From Gnetum montanum (taxonomy: Eukaryota; Streptophyta; Gnetopsida; Gnetales; Gnetaceae): a stretch of DNA of 23,868 nucleotides. A program made the position numbers and the translations under genes. Position 1 is the first letter of the stretch, and each line of letters starts with the position of its first letter. The stretch is from NCBI GenBank assembly GCA_015680685.1, contig MNCI01002920.1:59963-83830 (forward strand), given 5' to 3'. The notes beneath the pieces were generated by a model that did not search any database, was not told the DNA's origin, and was given only the letters and a program-made list of their open reading frames with translations. Positions 10,081 through 20,011 of the stretch are shown one piece after another.

Positions 10081-10888
10081 TGATGAGTCCCGATATTAGA
10101 GATGTTGAAGCAATATCAGGCATGTGATGTCAAAGCCTATCTTGTTGCCTATAAATAAGAGATAGGGGCACTTGGTTTGGCATTAGTTTTTCCAGTCCTT
10201 AGCTGAATTCTTATAGTTTTTCTATTCTAGAGTTAGAATTATTTTTGAGTGCTTGCAATAGGAGTCATAAAGTGAACGAATCTTTTTTTGAGCATTGTGT
10301 ACCTAAGCACACCTTGTGACTAGAAATAAAAACGAACTTTATGATAAACCTTGTAACATTCAAAATAGCTTAATTATTGCATTTCATGTTATTTACTGTT
10401 ATTTGATACTTTCAATAGTTACTTAATGTTATGTTATTAAAGTATTAATTATCAATTATCAATGAATTAGCACACTCAGCACGACCACTTCGAGCATACG
10501 TGGAACACTTGGTAACCAAGTAACGACTAGCGTTTGGTAATCCCAGTAGTGTTACACTAGTTCAAGATGTGTTCGGAGATTGGGAATGGATGTTGGTATT
10601 AGCATTTGATTCATATTAGAGTTATAAAAATCCATTAGCTAATTAAATCTTTTCATTGCACACACATAGGAGACAAGGTAGAAAATATAAAAAACATAAA
10701 AATCATATACCTCGAGTTTACTTAACCATACAATTGTGCCTTACAAGTAAGCTTGGGAAGAGAACGACTACATAACTCATTCTTGTTCTATGTAGGTGCA
10801 TAAGCACTTAATCCTTGGAGTTCAACCAGATCACGTGTGAACACTTGTATTTGTATGGTTGGGCATAGGGATCCCTCGTCGCTCATCA
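10081..10888 (+). repeat. 5' LTR of element F (808 bp)
   Basis: Starts TGATGAG, ends GCTCATCA, and aligns along its full length with 19163-20011. Relative to that copy it lacks about 41 bases between TGATGAG and AGAGATGTTGAAGC, with GATAT-type repeats at the break. I count about 75-80 substitutions over roughly 790 aligned bases, nearly all transitions, plus a few one-base indels. The AATAAA at 10325-10330 is the polyadenylation-type signal. Confidence 0.93.
10150..10157 (+). promoter_or_regulatory. TATA box of element F 5' LTR
   Basis: TATAAATA followed by AGAGATAGGGGCAC, identical in the 3' LTR. It is the presumed promoter of the genomic RNA, with transcription starting a few dozen bases downstream. 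Confidence 0.75.
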
Positions 10889-10889
10889 T

Positions 10890-10907
10890 TGGCGCCGTTG
10901 CCAAGGA
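10890..10907 (+). promoter_or_regulatory. Primer-binding site, tRNA-Asp type
   Basis: TGGCGCCGTTGCC starts one base after the LTR end. It is the reverse complement of the 3' end of plant tRNA-Asp(GUC), including CCA, as I recall that tRNA. The match continues with two mismatches (AAGG where GGGG is expected). Minus-strand DNA synthesis would start here. Athila elements are known for this primer. Confidence 0.85.
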
Positions 10908-11024
10908 TTTTAGTTTTTGTGTGTTGATTAAAACTTAGGAAATCCTTCCATTGTTGGAACAAACCCTTAGAGTTAACTATCCTACAATCACTGGAAAAGG
11001 GTATCACACACTGAATAATCAATC

Positions 11025-13470
11025 ATGTCTCCTTCTTCTTATGAGAGTGCTTCACCGACTAGGTCCAACACTATGAACAATCGGAGGCGGGGTACACATG
11101 ATGATCCGCTAGTGCCCCAATAGTATTGCATGGTATATGCTTATCCTTTATCTTGATGAATAATTACGATGGTGTGATTTAGAAGGTAACATAATGTTAC
11201 CTCATGATCGCTCAATCCCAAGCATGCTTCTTCGTGCTCTCATACCAATCGGTATGGAACACTTACAATTAGAGTACCTTGTGCATGAGCAAGATTTGAG
11301 AGATTATTGACCCACGGAGGCACAACACCAACAAGAGAGACATTACAAATCCGTGAAGGGGAAGTGGTCTCAGGATGTCCTATATGTCCTAAGTGAAAAT
11401 GAGGGTGGTGAACTTGTCTCAGGAGGTTTTCCAAAAAACGATGTTCCTCTTATTGACTTTAGTCAAGGAGTTGTGTATCAAAATCTTCACTTAACTATTC
11501 ATAACCTAGGTTATGGTACCAACAGACACAAAGGGTTTAAAAAAGGAACATGAACACATAATAATGAAGGACATTCTGATCGTAACCGTGACTGAGGCCG
11601 CGACCACCAAAAAGAAGGTGATAGGTCCCATCGTGTTGCTAGTCCTCCTTCCTCTTCAGCTCCATCATCTTCTTCTCCCTCTCCTTCAGGATCTAAACAC
11701 AGTCGCAAAGGGTAAGACCATGAGAATAAGGGTAAGCAAAATAGAAATCATAGACAAAACATTCAAGAAAGGGGACGAGGGCATTCCAGAGAAACACATC
11801 ATGAAAGAAGGGAGAGTAGGGAACAACATAGGCATCATAGACGCCATAGACAACATGATCATGATGAACCCCTACTTGCCACTCCTAGTATGTTAGATAT
11901 AATAGAGGTTGTTAGGATCCCAACAAGGCACTAGAAAGACAGTAGGATCAAAGGACTAGACATGAATAATATCCCACGATTTGAAGGGGGATACAATACT
12001 GATCCTGAAAACCATCTACAAGTATTCCACGATGCATGTGCCTTACAAAATATAGAAAATGAGAGGGAAAAGATAAAGTTGTTTCCACAGACACTAATCA
12101 AGGAAGCAGAAAGTTGGTACCGATCCTTCGAACTGGAATACATTCGTCGATGGAGTACCATGTTGGAGCTATTCAACAATAAGTATGAGATGTACTTCCA
12201 AGTGTCCAACCTGCATAAGAAAATCCAAGGATGGAAACAAGGAGAACATGAACCCTTGGATGCTACCATGGGCCAATATTATTCATTGTTACATCATTGC
12301 CTTGGACATGGTTACTCGCAAAAGGAACAACTACGCCATCTCATAGATGGGCTTAGGAACGAAACATGAAGAACCCTTGGGACTTACATCCAAGGAAGGC
12401 TATCCGAGCTCAGGGCCCATCAAATATAAAGATTGTTGGAGCAAGTTGCCAAGGAGGAAGGTGAGTTGAGGAAAAGAGAAAGTGCGGAAGAGTGCAATAG
12501 AGATCCTTCCCTTCGCAAGTAGAAAATTAGATTTTGCGAAGATGAAGAAGAGTCACCACTTGAAGAGATGATGAATAGAAAGACTTTGCCCATTCAAAAA
12601 TTTGCATCAAAAGTATTGGCAAAGGTAGATCAAATGTGTAACTCCCTAGAGAAAAAATCTCAAACTGTCCTAAAAATAGTAGAGGAGTCTAGAGAACCAA
12701 GTAGTGATTGAGAGAGAAGGAAAAAGAAAGGTGCTGAGTATGCACATAATAAGGGTAAGGGCAAGGTTGCTGTCATTGAAGAGGTTGTGGATTTGGACAC
12801 GGACAATGATGAAGGATGTGAGATTTACAAATATGACCATCCTAAGGGATGTTACCCAATAGTGTCACATTTGCAAAAGTTTTGGGTGTATGCACTAAAC
12901 CCAAGATTAAACAGATGACAAACACCCAGAAGGCTACCTTATCCTCAAGGTAACCCAAGGCAATTCCACCAACCCTTGACATATTATCCGAGTGGAGCTC
13001 CATCACAACCGAATGAACAATACCAATGGTGGCAACACCCACAATTATGGGGAATGCCACCACCACGTTAATAGTATCCTTACCATCAACTTGACCCATA
13101 CGGGTATTACGTTCAGTAGCCAATCTCTCCATGTGACTCTACTAGTTACATTGCTCTTCAACCTTACTACCAGGTCCCCGAGCAGTATAGAACTTCTTAT
13201 TCTCAGCATGATGTTCCACATACGTACTATCCCTCTCATCTATTCGCATCTCTTCCACCCTTGGCTCCATCACCACTTGCTCCAACGATGTAGAGCAAGC
13301 TTCCTGCCTAGCTGTAGCAACATAATGTTACAATGGCTGTCAATCTTCAACCTACTATTGGTTCAGAAAACCGCACAAAGAAGAGACCTTTCTTTAAAAC
13401 CAACAGTCCAACCAAGTCCTTGCAACCAAAAGCGGCTAATTATCCAAACACCTCATAATTATTTGAATCT
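11025..13470 (+). pseudogene. gag: Element F gag pseudogene
   Basis: Gag would assemble the cytoplasmic particle. The likely start is the ATG at 11025 (MSPSSSYESASPTRS), closed by a TAG after about 34 codons. The frame shifts by about 11205, and the rest reads in one frame with protease. In order: an N-terminal part, a Ser/Pro-rich patch, a strongly His/Arg-rich stretch (about 11780-11865), then the retrotransposon gag domain from MNNIPRFEGGYN (11962), including ESWYRSFELEYIRRW and HHCLGHGYSQKEQLRHLIDGL up to about 12357. Near 12817-12850 GCEIYKYDHPKGCY looks like a damaged CCHC-type knuckle with a Tyr at an expected Cys position. The C-terminal part is rich in Pro, Gln and Tyr. Most stops (for example TGA 12367, TAG 12520, TGA 12709) fit transition mutations. 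Not functional. Confidence 0.85.
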
Positions 13471-13518
13471 TCGGAGCTTCCTTCAAACCAAAAATTACAC
13501 CCAACACATACTGTCATG

Positions 13519-14249
13519 TTAACCCACACCATCACTAATTGGATTAAAGCTGGCCATCTTCCTAGAAAATTCTTTGATCTTGGAATTTCTCTTATTTATT
13601 TACAAATCGCTGGAAATGAACCTTGCAAAGCTCTTTTGGATTCAGGTATTGGTGTTAATTTGATCTCGTAAGAAATGTATAAAGCCTGGAACCTGCCTTC
13701 ACAAAAGAAGAGTAACGTCTATTTAGAGTTGGTCGACCAGCCCATCACTGTCCCATTGGGACTAGTGGAGGACATTGTCACCACTATTTCTAGGTGGTCG
13801 TATCCAACTGATTTCCTAGTGATCCAAGTCAACAATTGTAAGGGGGACTTTCCAATCATAATGGGAAGAGCATGGCTAAGTACGATTGATGCACACCTAG
13901 GAATACATGATCTTTCCCTAAAGATATCAAAAGAAAATACGTTTGGAAAGATTGAGAAGAAAGTTCCATGCATTGCATACAGTGACACAGGGTGTAATTG
14001 TGTGAAAAAGTCCTCATTTGTACAACGCTTAACATTGCCTACATGCAACCAGTGTGCACAAGTAACTGACATACAAAGATGCTTGTATGCAGCAGCCACA
14101 AGACAGGAAGGCACCCATTGGTTGGCAGCTGACCTAGAGAGCAATTCAACTTTGTGCATGGAACCAACTGAGAGCTTGACTTATGCCTGTATCGATAGCA
14201 TAGATGCATTAGAGCAAGTCCATCACCAACTTTCAAGTATTGACACTTA
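13519..14249 (+). pseudogene. Element F aspartic protease domain (broken)
   Basis: Protease would cut the gag-pol polyprotein. It is in the same frame as gag, as in a fused gag-pol. ALLDSGIGVNLIS carries the catalytic DSG at 13639-13647 (most retropepsins have DTG or DSG), and FPIIMGRAWLSTIDAHLGI is the C-terminal hydrophobic/GR block near 13849-13910. A TAA at 13672-13674 interrupts it right after the active-site loop (LIS*EMYKAWNL). The open stretch then runs 191 codons to 14249. After the protease core comes a cysteine-containing linker (CNQCAQVTDIQRC) of unknown role, before the frame shifts toward RT near 14325. The active-site motif is intact but the ORF is not. Confidence 0.8.
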
Positions 14250-14253
14250 AAAT

Positions 14254-15399
14254 ATCAACTAGGGAAAGGTGGAAATCCCTAATGAGTTTAAGTGAGAGCC
14301 CCTTGAATTATACCATTTTCCATAGGTATGGAGTATGCATTTCTTAAGAATGGAAAATCGGTAATCATTAATGCTAAGCTTGCTCCTCAACAAAAAGAAA
14401 AACTATTATATATGGTAAACAAATGGTCAAAAGCCTTTGCTTGGTCATATCCCGAATTAACTGGAATAGATCCTAGGATATGCCAACATAGAATCTACAT
14501 TGATTCCTCTGTAAAGCCTCGACGACAACCACAAAGACGACTGAACCCAAAGCTTAAGTAAGTAGTTAAGGAAGAAATTGAATAACTTTTGAAGGCTGGG
14601 TTCATCTACCCCATTGCTGATAGTGAATGGGTTAGTCCATTAGTCATTATGCCTAAAAGGGATGGTAAATGGAGGGTGTGTATAGAATATAGGTTGTTAT
14701 ACATGGCAACATTTAAAGACCATTTTCCATTACCATTCATTGACCAAGTTCTGGATACCATTACAGGGCATTGTTATTATAGTTTTTTGGATGGTTACAG
14801 TGGGTACAATCAAATCCAGATAGCACTATAAGGCCAAGCCAAAACTACATTTACGAGTCCTTGGGGGACATTCGCATATACGCAGATGCTGTTTGACTTG
14901 TGCAATGCTGTAGCAACATTTCAACATTTGGTTCTTAGTATATTTCAGCAGCAAATAGGAAATAGTATGGAGGTTTTTATGGGTGATTTCTCCACCTACA
15001 GACTGGACTTTGAATAAGCATTGGACTGATTAGAGCAAGTACTGAAACGATGTGTTGAAACCAACCTATGGCTTAATTGGCAGAAAAGCCATTTAATGGT
15101 CCAAGAGGGAATTTTATTAGGGAATAAAATTTTACAAATAGGGATGGAGGTAGATTCTAAAAAAATTAAATTTATCCAAGGAATCACTCATAAACCTGAA
15201 ACTATAAAAGATGTCTGATCATTCCTTGGACATATTGGCTATTATAGATGCTTCATTGAGAACTTTTTGAAGATTACAAAGCCATTGGTAGAATTAACGA
15301 AGAAGAACGTACCCTTTAAATGGACTAAGGAATGTGAGCTAGCTTTCCATACCTTGAAGTAGAAATTAATAGAAACACTTATTCTACGAGCTCCTGACT
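14254..15399 (+). pseudogene. pol: Element F reverse transcriptase domain (broken, catalytic Asp lost)
   Basis: RT copies the element RNA into DNA. From about 14328 the frame gives EYAFL, then AFAWSYPELTGIDPRICQH, GFIYPIADSEWVSPLVIMP, KWRVCIEYR, KDHFPLPFIDQVLD, YYSFLDGYSGYNQI (first catalytic Asp in FLDG), TTFTSPWGTFAYTQMLFDLC, ATFQ, then FMGDF at 14976-14990 where the family has Y/F-M-D-D. The first Asp of that pair is Gly here (GGT for GAT, codon 14982-14984), which should abolish polymerisation. Downstream, SFLGHIGYYRCFIENF is the thumb/connection block. Stops occur at 14559, 14583, 14829, 15015, 15027 and 15216, among others. The gap between the PKRDGK and WRVC motifs is short; many Athila RTs, as I recall, carry a longer insertion there. 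Confidence 0.87.
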
Positions 15400-15771
15400 G
15401 GTCTAGACCATTCCATATAATGATTGACTTATCCAATTTTGCTTTAGGAGTTGTACTTACATAGTTAGATGATCAAATGTTCCTATTACATTCACTATGC
15501 AAGTCAAAGTATTATTGGTGCACAAATCAACTATACCACAACAGAAAAAGAGTTAATGGCCATTATGTTTGCACTAGAGAGATTTAGGCACTATGTATTA
15601 GGCTATAAGGTATTTGTACACAGATCATAGTGTGACTTGGTTCCTTATGAATAAACCAATGGTGTTCCCTTGTGTCATACGATGGCTTGTGATCTTACAA
15701 GAGTTCGACATCATGATAATAGATTGTAAGGGCATTGAGAATGTTGTTGTTAATCATTTATCTCGGTTGTG
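15400..15771 (+). pseudogene. pol: Element F RNase H domain (frameshifted)
   Basis: RNase H removes the RNA strand of the RNA-DNA hybrid. All three frames are needed to read it. FHIMIDLSNFALGVVLT carries the first acidic residue (GAC 15426-15428). HYASQSIIGAQINYTTTEKEL and MAIMFALERFRHYVLG carry the Glu (GAG 15550-15552). TDHSVTWFLMNKPMVF carries the next Asp (GAT 15623-15625). It ends with EFDIMIIDCKGIENVVVNHLSRL-type sequence at 15769, the usual junction to integrase. So the acidic residues remain, but the frame shifts at about 15490 and 15620 destroy the product. DLSN replaces the common DASD. Confidence 0.82.
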
Positions 15772-17090
15772 ATGGGACAACAAAGAGGTTGAATACCCAA
15801 TTTCTGATTGCTTTCTTGATGAACTCCTCAATGTAGGTGTAAGAAATAATCAATCACCTACAGATACAAACTAGTATAGTAGCATTCTTACTTATCTTCT
15901 CACGTAAGAAACACCATAAGGGCTGGATGTTAGAAAGAAATAACAGTTGCTCCACTGAGTCAAACATTTCATGGAAATCAACAGACATCTTTACAAGGTG
16001 TGTTCCGATGGCTTGGTCCAATGGTGTGCTCCCGATGTAAATCAATTGTGAGTTCTCCAAGACACTCATGAGGGCCTTTGTGGGGGTCATTACACTAGAA
16101 GACGAACAACCATTAAAATCTTACTCGTAGGATATTATTGGCCTACATTATTTCGGGACACCTAAAATTTTATCCAATCTTATGAGCGCTACCAATGCAA
16201 TGGGGAATGACTGCTAGGATGGAGGGTCCACAACAATGGATTCAACCCTTAGAACCCTTTGACATATGGGGTATTGATTTTATGGGGCATATTACACCAA
16301 TGTCTAATGGAAAAGCATACATTATTGTTGCTATTAATTATTTTATAAAATGGGTAGAAGTAGCCACTGTTATTGACTGTACATCATCTACTGCTGCACG
16401 ATTTGTTCAACAACAAATCGTAAACAGGTTTGGCGTGCCATGTGCACTTATTTCTGATAATGGTACACATTTTATAGGTGCAACTTTTTGGAAGTTGATG
16501 AAATTAGGAGTTGAGCATAAACTGACTACACCATATCATCCTCATGCGAATGGTTAAGTCGAAGTCACCAATAGGAAAATCACAAAAATCTTGACACAAA
16601 CCATTAGCAAATATAGGTGAGACTGGAGCACCAAGCTAAATGATGTTCTTTGGGACTACTGCTCCACATGAAAACTCCCTATAGGATACTCTCCCTATGA
16701 GTTAGTGTATGGTAAACTTCCAACACTTCCTATCCAAGCTGAGCTCCGTACACTATCTACAGCATGTGACCTTAACCTTGACCTTAGTCTAGCACAGAAA
16801 GAATGGTTAATAAATCTTAACTTGCTAGATGAAAACCAATTAGTCGCCTTGTTATCCAACGAATTAAACAATGCCTTCAACAAACAATGTCATGACCTGA
16901 AAATTAGAAAAGTCACATACCAACTAGGAGATAGGGTTCTTTATTGGAATGTTGCACATGTGCTATAACGAACTAAATTTCAAACATTGTGGGAAGGACC
17001 TTATATCATTCATGAAACTTTTCCTTCAAGGGCCATGATGATCTATAAACCTAAAAGCCCAGATAAGAAATTATTGATCAACATCTAGCA
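15772..17090 (+). pseudogene. Element F integrase domain (broken)
   Basis: Integrase would insert the cDNA into the chromosome. The N-terminal zinc-binding part reads THEGLCGGHYTRRRTTIKIL then GYYWPTLF (frame 2, 16064-16150). The two histidines stand, but the CxxC pair appears as YERY (16169-16180), two Cys-to-Tyr changes. After a shift near 16193 the core reads in frame 1: PFDIWGIDFMG (Asp 16276-16278), ALISDNGTHF (Asp 16456-16458), YHPHANG*VEVTNRK (Glu 16561-16563). The second Asp to Glu distance is 35 codons, one shorter than the usual spacing. The C-terminal part has PIGYSPYELVYGKLPTLP, YQLGDRVLYWN and LWEGPYIIHE. No chromodomain is recognised. Stops: 16555, 16618, 16669, 16966, 17086. 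Confidence 0.85.
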
Positions 17091-17185
17091 AACCAAACCT
17101 TTCCATCAGCGCACAATGGCTAGTACTAACACTACCTCTATTGATGGACAACCCTACTTCTTATTTCAGGTTTTCTTCTTCCAAC

Positions 17186-17198
17186 TCAATCGTGGGGG
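17186..17198 (+). promoter_or_regulatory. Internal copy of the polypurine-tract motif
   Basis: TCAATCGTGGGGG here is identical to the 13 bases at 19148-19160 immediately before the 3' LTR. It is followed by AGATGG. It lies about 100 bases after the end of the integrase frame, where it could act as a second plus-strand primer. That role is inference. Confidence 0.5.
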
Positions 17199-17224
17199 AG
17201 ATGGCCACTAATGCTAATTATTCT

Positions 17225-17360
17225 AAGCCCTTTGTTTCTTTTGTCTTTTTTTTTTGTTTTATACATTTTTGTTTTACACATTTTTCATATTTACTTATTT
17301 TTGTTTTACACCATCATTAATATTTTTACTATTTCTTTCTCTATTACATTTTTTTGATTT
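17225..17360. repeat. T-rich/pyrimidine tract
   Basis: Repeated TTTTGTTTTA(C/T)ACATTTTT-type units at about 17250-17310 make a low-complexity tract just after the pol region. I see no coding pattern. Confidence 0.7.
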
Positions 17361-17792
17361 ATTCTCACATGTCATATAATAAGTGCTCATGATGGTGGAT
17401 TGTACTATAATAGTGTTGCTTACTAATGTTTGGTTTTTACCTTTGACTTTTAATGTTGATGCTAAGATATGGTTTCTTTTGATAAAATAGGTAATGGGTC
17501 CACATTATCCATTCATCCATTCAACTCTATGGTCTCCCTTTGTTTTGGAAATGTATTGTCCCTTTTTTTAAGAAAAACTATTAATGAATTGGTGGCTTGA
17601 TATTCTTCAAACCAAGGAAAGATTTAAATGGATCAAAAAGGGTGTAACCTCAAGGGGATTCGACGCATTTGTGCTGGCTATTCTCTTGGGTACTTGGATG
17701 TTTTTCATAGCTTTTTCACCCTTTCGCTATCAACTAATATTAGGAAGTTGAATAAATCAAATAAGTCTTTAGATGGTGTGGTTCTCACAAAA

Positions 17793-17806
17793 AGAGAGAG
17801 AGAGAG
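17793..17806. repeat. (AG)7 microsatellite
   Basis: Perfect AG dinucleotide run followed by an A-run. Confidence 0.9.
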
Positions 17807-18926
17807 AAAAAAAACAACAACAACTGGTGAGAATTCAAAGCACACCCCTTAGACACAATAAAGGAACATGGGCTGCATGCACTAGTTATGGCACTGGAAA
17901 GACATGTTACCCATGCCTAAAGGTTCCCTTTAACTAAGGTCCTTCCTCACTTCCTGCTTCTCTATTCTTCTCCTTTTGGAATGGTGGTTGTTTTGTGAAA
18001 GCATTCTTGTTGCTTTAGGAGGATGGTTTGGTCAAGTGTGTTGATGCGAGATCACTAGATGTGGTTAGTTTTAATCTAGATTTGAGATGAATTTTATTAA
18101 CTTACATTAACCACATAATACAAAAGGGACTTTACACAACCTTGATTTAGGAATTCCATTCCATTCTCTCTTCTTTTTCCATATTGCTTCCCGTATTCAA
18201 CCTCATTGCTAGTTTTATGATTAGTCTATATCTTGGTTGGTGCATTGTTATTCTTTGGTAAATTCTTATGGGTGAATTCTTAACTATTATCTCCATATGT
18301 CATTCCTAGAGCCTACGAACTCTTTGGTTTGTGGATTTGTCAAGGCATAAAGGGTATGAGTCTACTTTGGGGAGGATCCACTGGCATTCATTTTTGGACC
18401 AATTGTTAAGTTTTTTCCCTTAAACATTTCTTGTTTCACCTCATCCATGACATCCATTTTTGTTTTTCTCTTGCCTTCTATGCATTTTTATTGATTTCAC
18501 CATTGTTATTTCTCTTATCTTTCTTTTTTCTTTCGTTTTCTATCCTATTGCTATCGGAGGTTTGCTCTTAGTCATGGGGGCCTGTCACAAATTTTTCCAT
18601 TCCATTACGTATCTCACCCCTACACCTTGGGTAGTTATTACTTACTAACCTCTAACCTAGTATCTGCCATACCCACAACCTAGCTAATGTGTTTCATATC
18701 AAGGTAAGGTATCAATTGCATTATATTTTATCTATCCTTGCTAATTCATGATTGTGTTGTGTGTGTAGATGGCAATCACATGAACAATGGCCTGGGATAC
18801 AAGGGAGCATGCAGGATGGATTGGAGCAAGAGCATTTATGCAAGGAAAAAGCTTGGTCATGTGGCCATGGATGAATAATCGTGTGCACATTTTTTGACAT
18901 CAACAGTAACGCGCCTCATTTTCTTT

Positions 18927-18944
18927 TCTCTCTCTCTCTCTCTC
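18927..18944. repeat. (TC)9 microsatellite
   Basis: Perfect TC dinucleotide run in the post-pol region of element F. Confidence 0.9.
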
Positions 18945-19153
18945 TTCAAGTTGTCAATTGAGGATGTGGATGTCATCTATGTACAGTGTTCACCACAATG
19001 GTTATAAACACCGATGCTGTAATACATTTGTCAATCCATTCACCAGGCACTTTGAGTCTATCATTCCATGTCACCGTCAGTTATTGTTCAGTTAATAATC
19101 CCATACCTTCCCAATATTTTGTAAGAAACTTGAGGACGAGTTTTCATTCAATC

Positions 19154-19162
19154 GTGGGGGTA
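19154..19162 (+). promoter_or_regulatory. 3' polypurine tract of element F
   Basis: GTGGGGGTA directly abuts the 3' LTR start TGATGAG. The corresponding positions are ATAGGGGTA in element A and TAAGGGTA in element B. The tract would prime plus-strand DNA synthesis. It is short and G-rich. Confidence 0.75.
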
Positions 19163-20011
19163 TGATGAGTACTGATATTGGACCCTCAATATTGAACCTT
19201 CGATATCAGATACACGATATCAGAGATGTTGAAGCGATATCGAGCATGCGATGTCAGAGCCTATCTCATTGCCTATAAATAAGAGATAGGGGCACTTGGT
19301 TTGACATTAGTTTTTCTAATCCTTAGCCAAATTCTTGTAGTTTTTCTATTCTAGAGTTAGGATTATTTTGAGTGCTTGCAATAGGAGTCATAGAGTGAAC
19401 GAATCTTTATTTGAGCATTGTGTACCTGAGCATACCTTGTTACTAGAAATAAAGACGAACTTTATGATAAACCTTGCAACATTCAAAATAGTGTAATTAT
19501 TACATTTCATATTATTTACTATTATTTGATGCTTTCAATAATTACTTAATGTTATTTCATTGAAGTATTAATTATCAATTATCAATGAATTAGCATACTC
19601 AACATGACCACTTCGAGCATACATGGAACACTTGGTAACCCAGTAACGACTAACGTTTGGTAATCCCAGTAGTGTTACACTAGTTCAGGATGTGTGTGGA
19701 GAGTGGGAACAGATGTTGGTGTTAGGATTTGATTCACGTTAGAGTTATAAAAATCCATTAGTTAATTAAATCTTTTCATTGCACATACTTAGGAGACTAA
19801 GGTAGAAAATATAAAAACATAAAAATCATATACCTCGAGTTTACTTAATCATACAATTGTGCCTTACAAGTAAGCTTGGGAAGACAATGACTGCATAATT
19901 CATCATTGTTTTGTGTAGGTGTATAAGCACTTAATCCTTGAAGTTTGATCAGATCGCGCGTGAATGCTCGTATTCGTATGGTTGGGTGTAGAGGTACCTC
20001 GCCATTCATCA
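19163..20011 (+). repeat. 3' LTR of element F (849 bp)
   Basis: Starts TGATGAG, ends CATTCATCA. It aligns with 10081-10888 and retains about 41 bases missing there, containing several CAATATTG, CGATATC and ACGATATC motifs (19173-19215). TATAAATA is at 19274-19281 and AATAAA at 19448-19453. It is followed directly by the CCTAG duplication. Confidence 0.93.
19274..19281 (+). promoter_or_regulatory. TATA box of element F 3' LTR
   Basis: TATAAATAAGAGATAGGGGCAC, the same promoter block as in the 5' LTR. It could drive read-out transcription into the flank, but nothing shows that it does. Confidence 0.65.

Larger units (their letters stand above)
17091..19147 (+). other. Post-pol region of element F, no convincing ORF
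   Basis: About 2 kb separates the end of integrase from the polypurine tract. It holds a T-rich/pyrimidine tract (17225-17360), an (AG)7 run, a (TC)9 run and many stops on both strands. Short open stretches at 17628-17852 and 18460-18648 are not convincing; the latter encodes a hydrophobic peptide but is pyrimidine-rich. Athila-type elements often carry an envelope-like ORF here, and a wholly decayed one cannot be excluded. Its last part matches the 3' end of element A. Confidence 0.6.
10081..20011 (+). mobile_element. Element F: structurally complete Athila-like Ty3/gypsy retrotransposon (9,931 bp)
   Basis: All structural parts are present in order: 5' LTR, primer-binding site, gag, protease, reverse transcriptase, RNase H, integrase, a 2-kb post-pol region, polypurine tract and 3' LTR. 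The whole is flanked by a perfect CCTAG duplication. RT-RNase H before integrase is the Ty3/gypsy order. The primer site matches the 3' end of plant tRNA-Asp, as in Athila elements. Integrase ends without a recognisable chromodomain. About 10 percent LTR divergence (hand count, mostly transitions), many stops and several frameshifts show it is long dead. It sits inside element E, which sits inside element D's gag. The lineage name is a family-knowledge inference; a phylogeny of the RT domain would be needed. Confidence 0.93.

Noticed and set aside
11931-12269. 112-codon minus-strand frame
   Set aside because: Antisense of the conserved gag domain.
12992-13522. 176-codon plus-strand frame in frame 2
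   Set aside because: The gag C-terminal translation in frame 1 aligns with element D's gag and continues into protease; this alternative frame has no recognisable motif and is His/Leu/Ser-rich from the same DNA.
13719-14159. 146-codon minus-strand frame
   Set aside because: It is the antisense shadow of the protease region, whose plus frame has the DSG and IIMGRAWL motifs.
18460-18648. Envelope-like membrane ORF of element F
   Set aside because: A 62-codon hydrophobic peptide in pyrimidine-rich DNA, without extended homology or a continuing frame.
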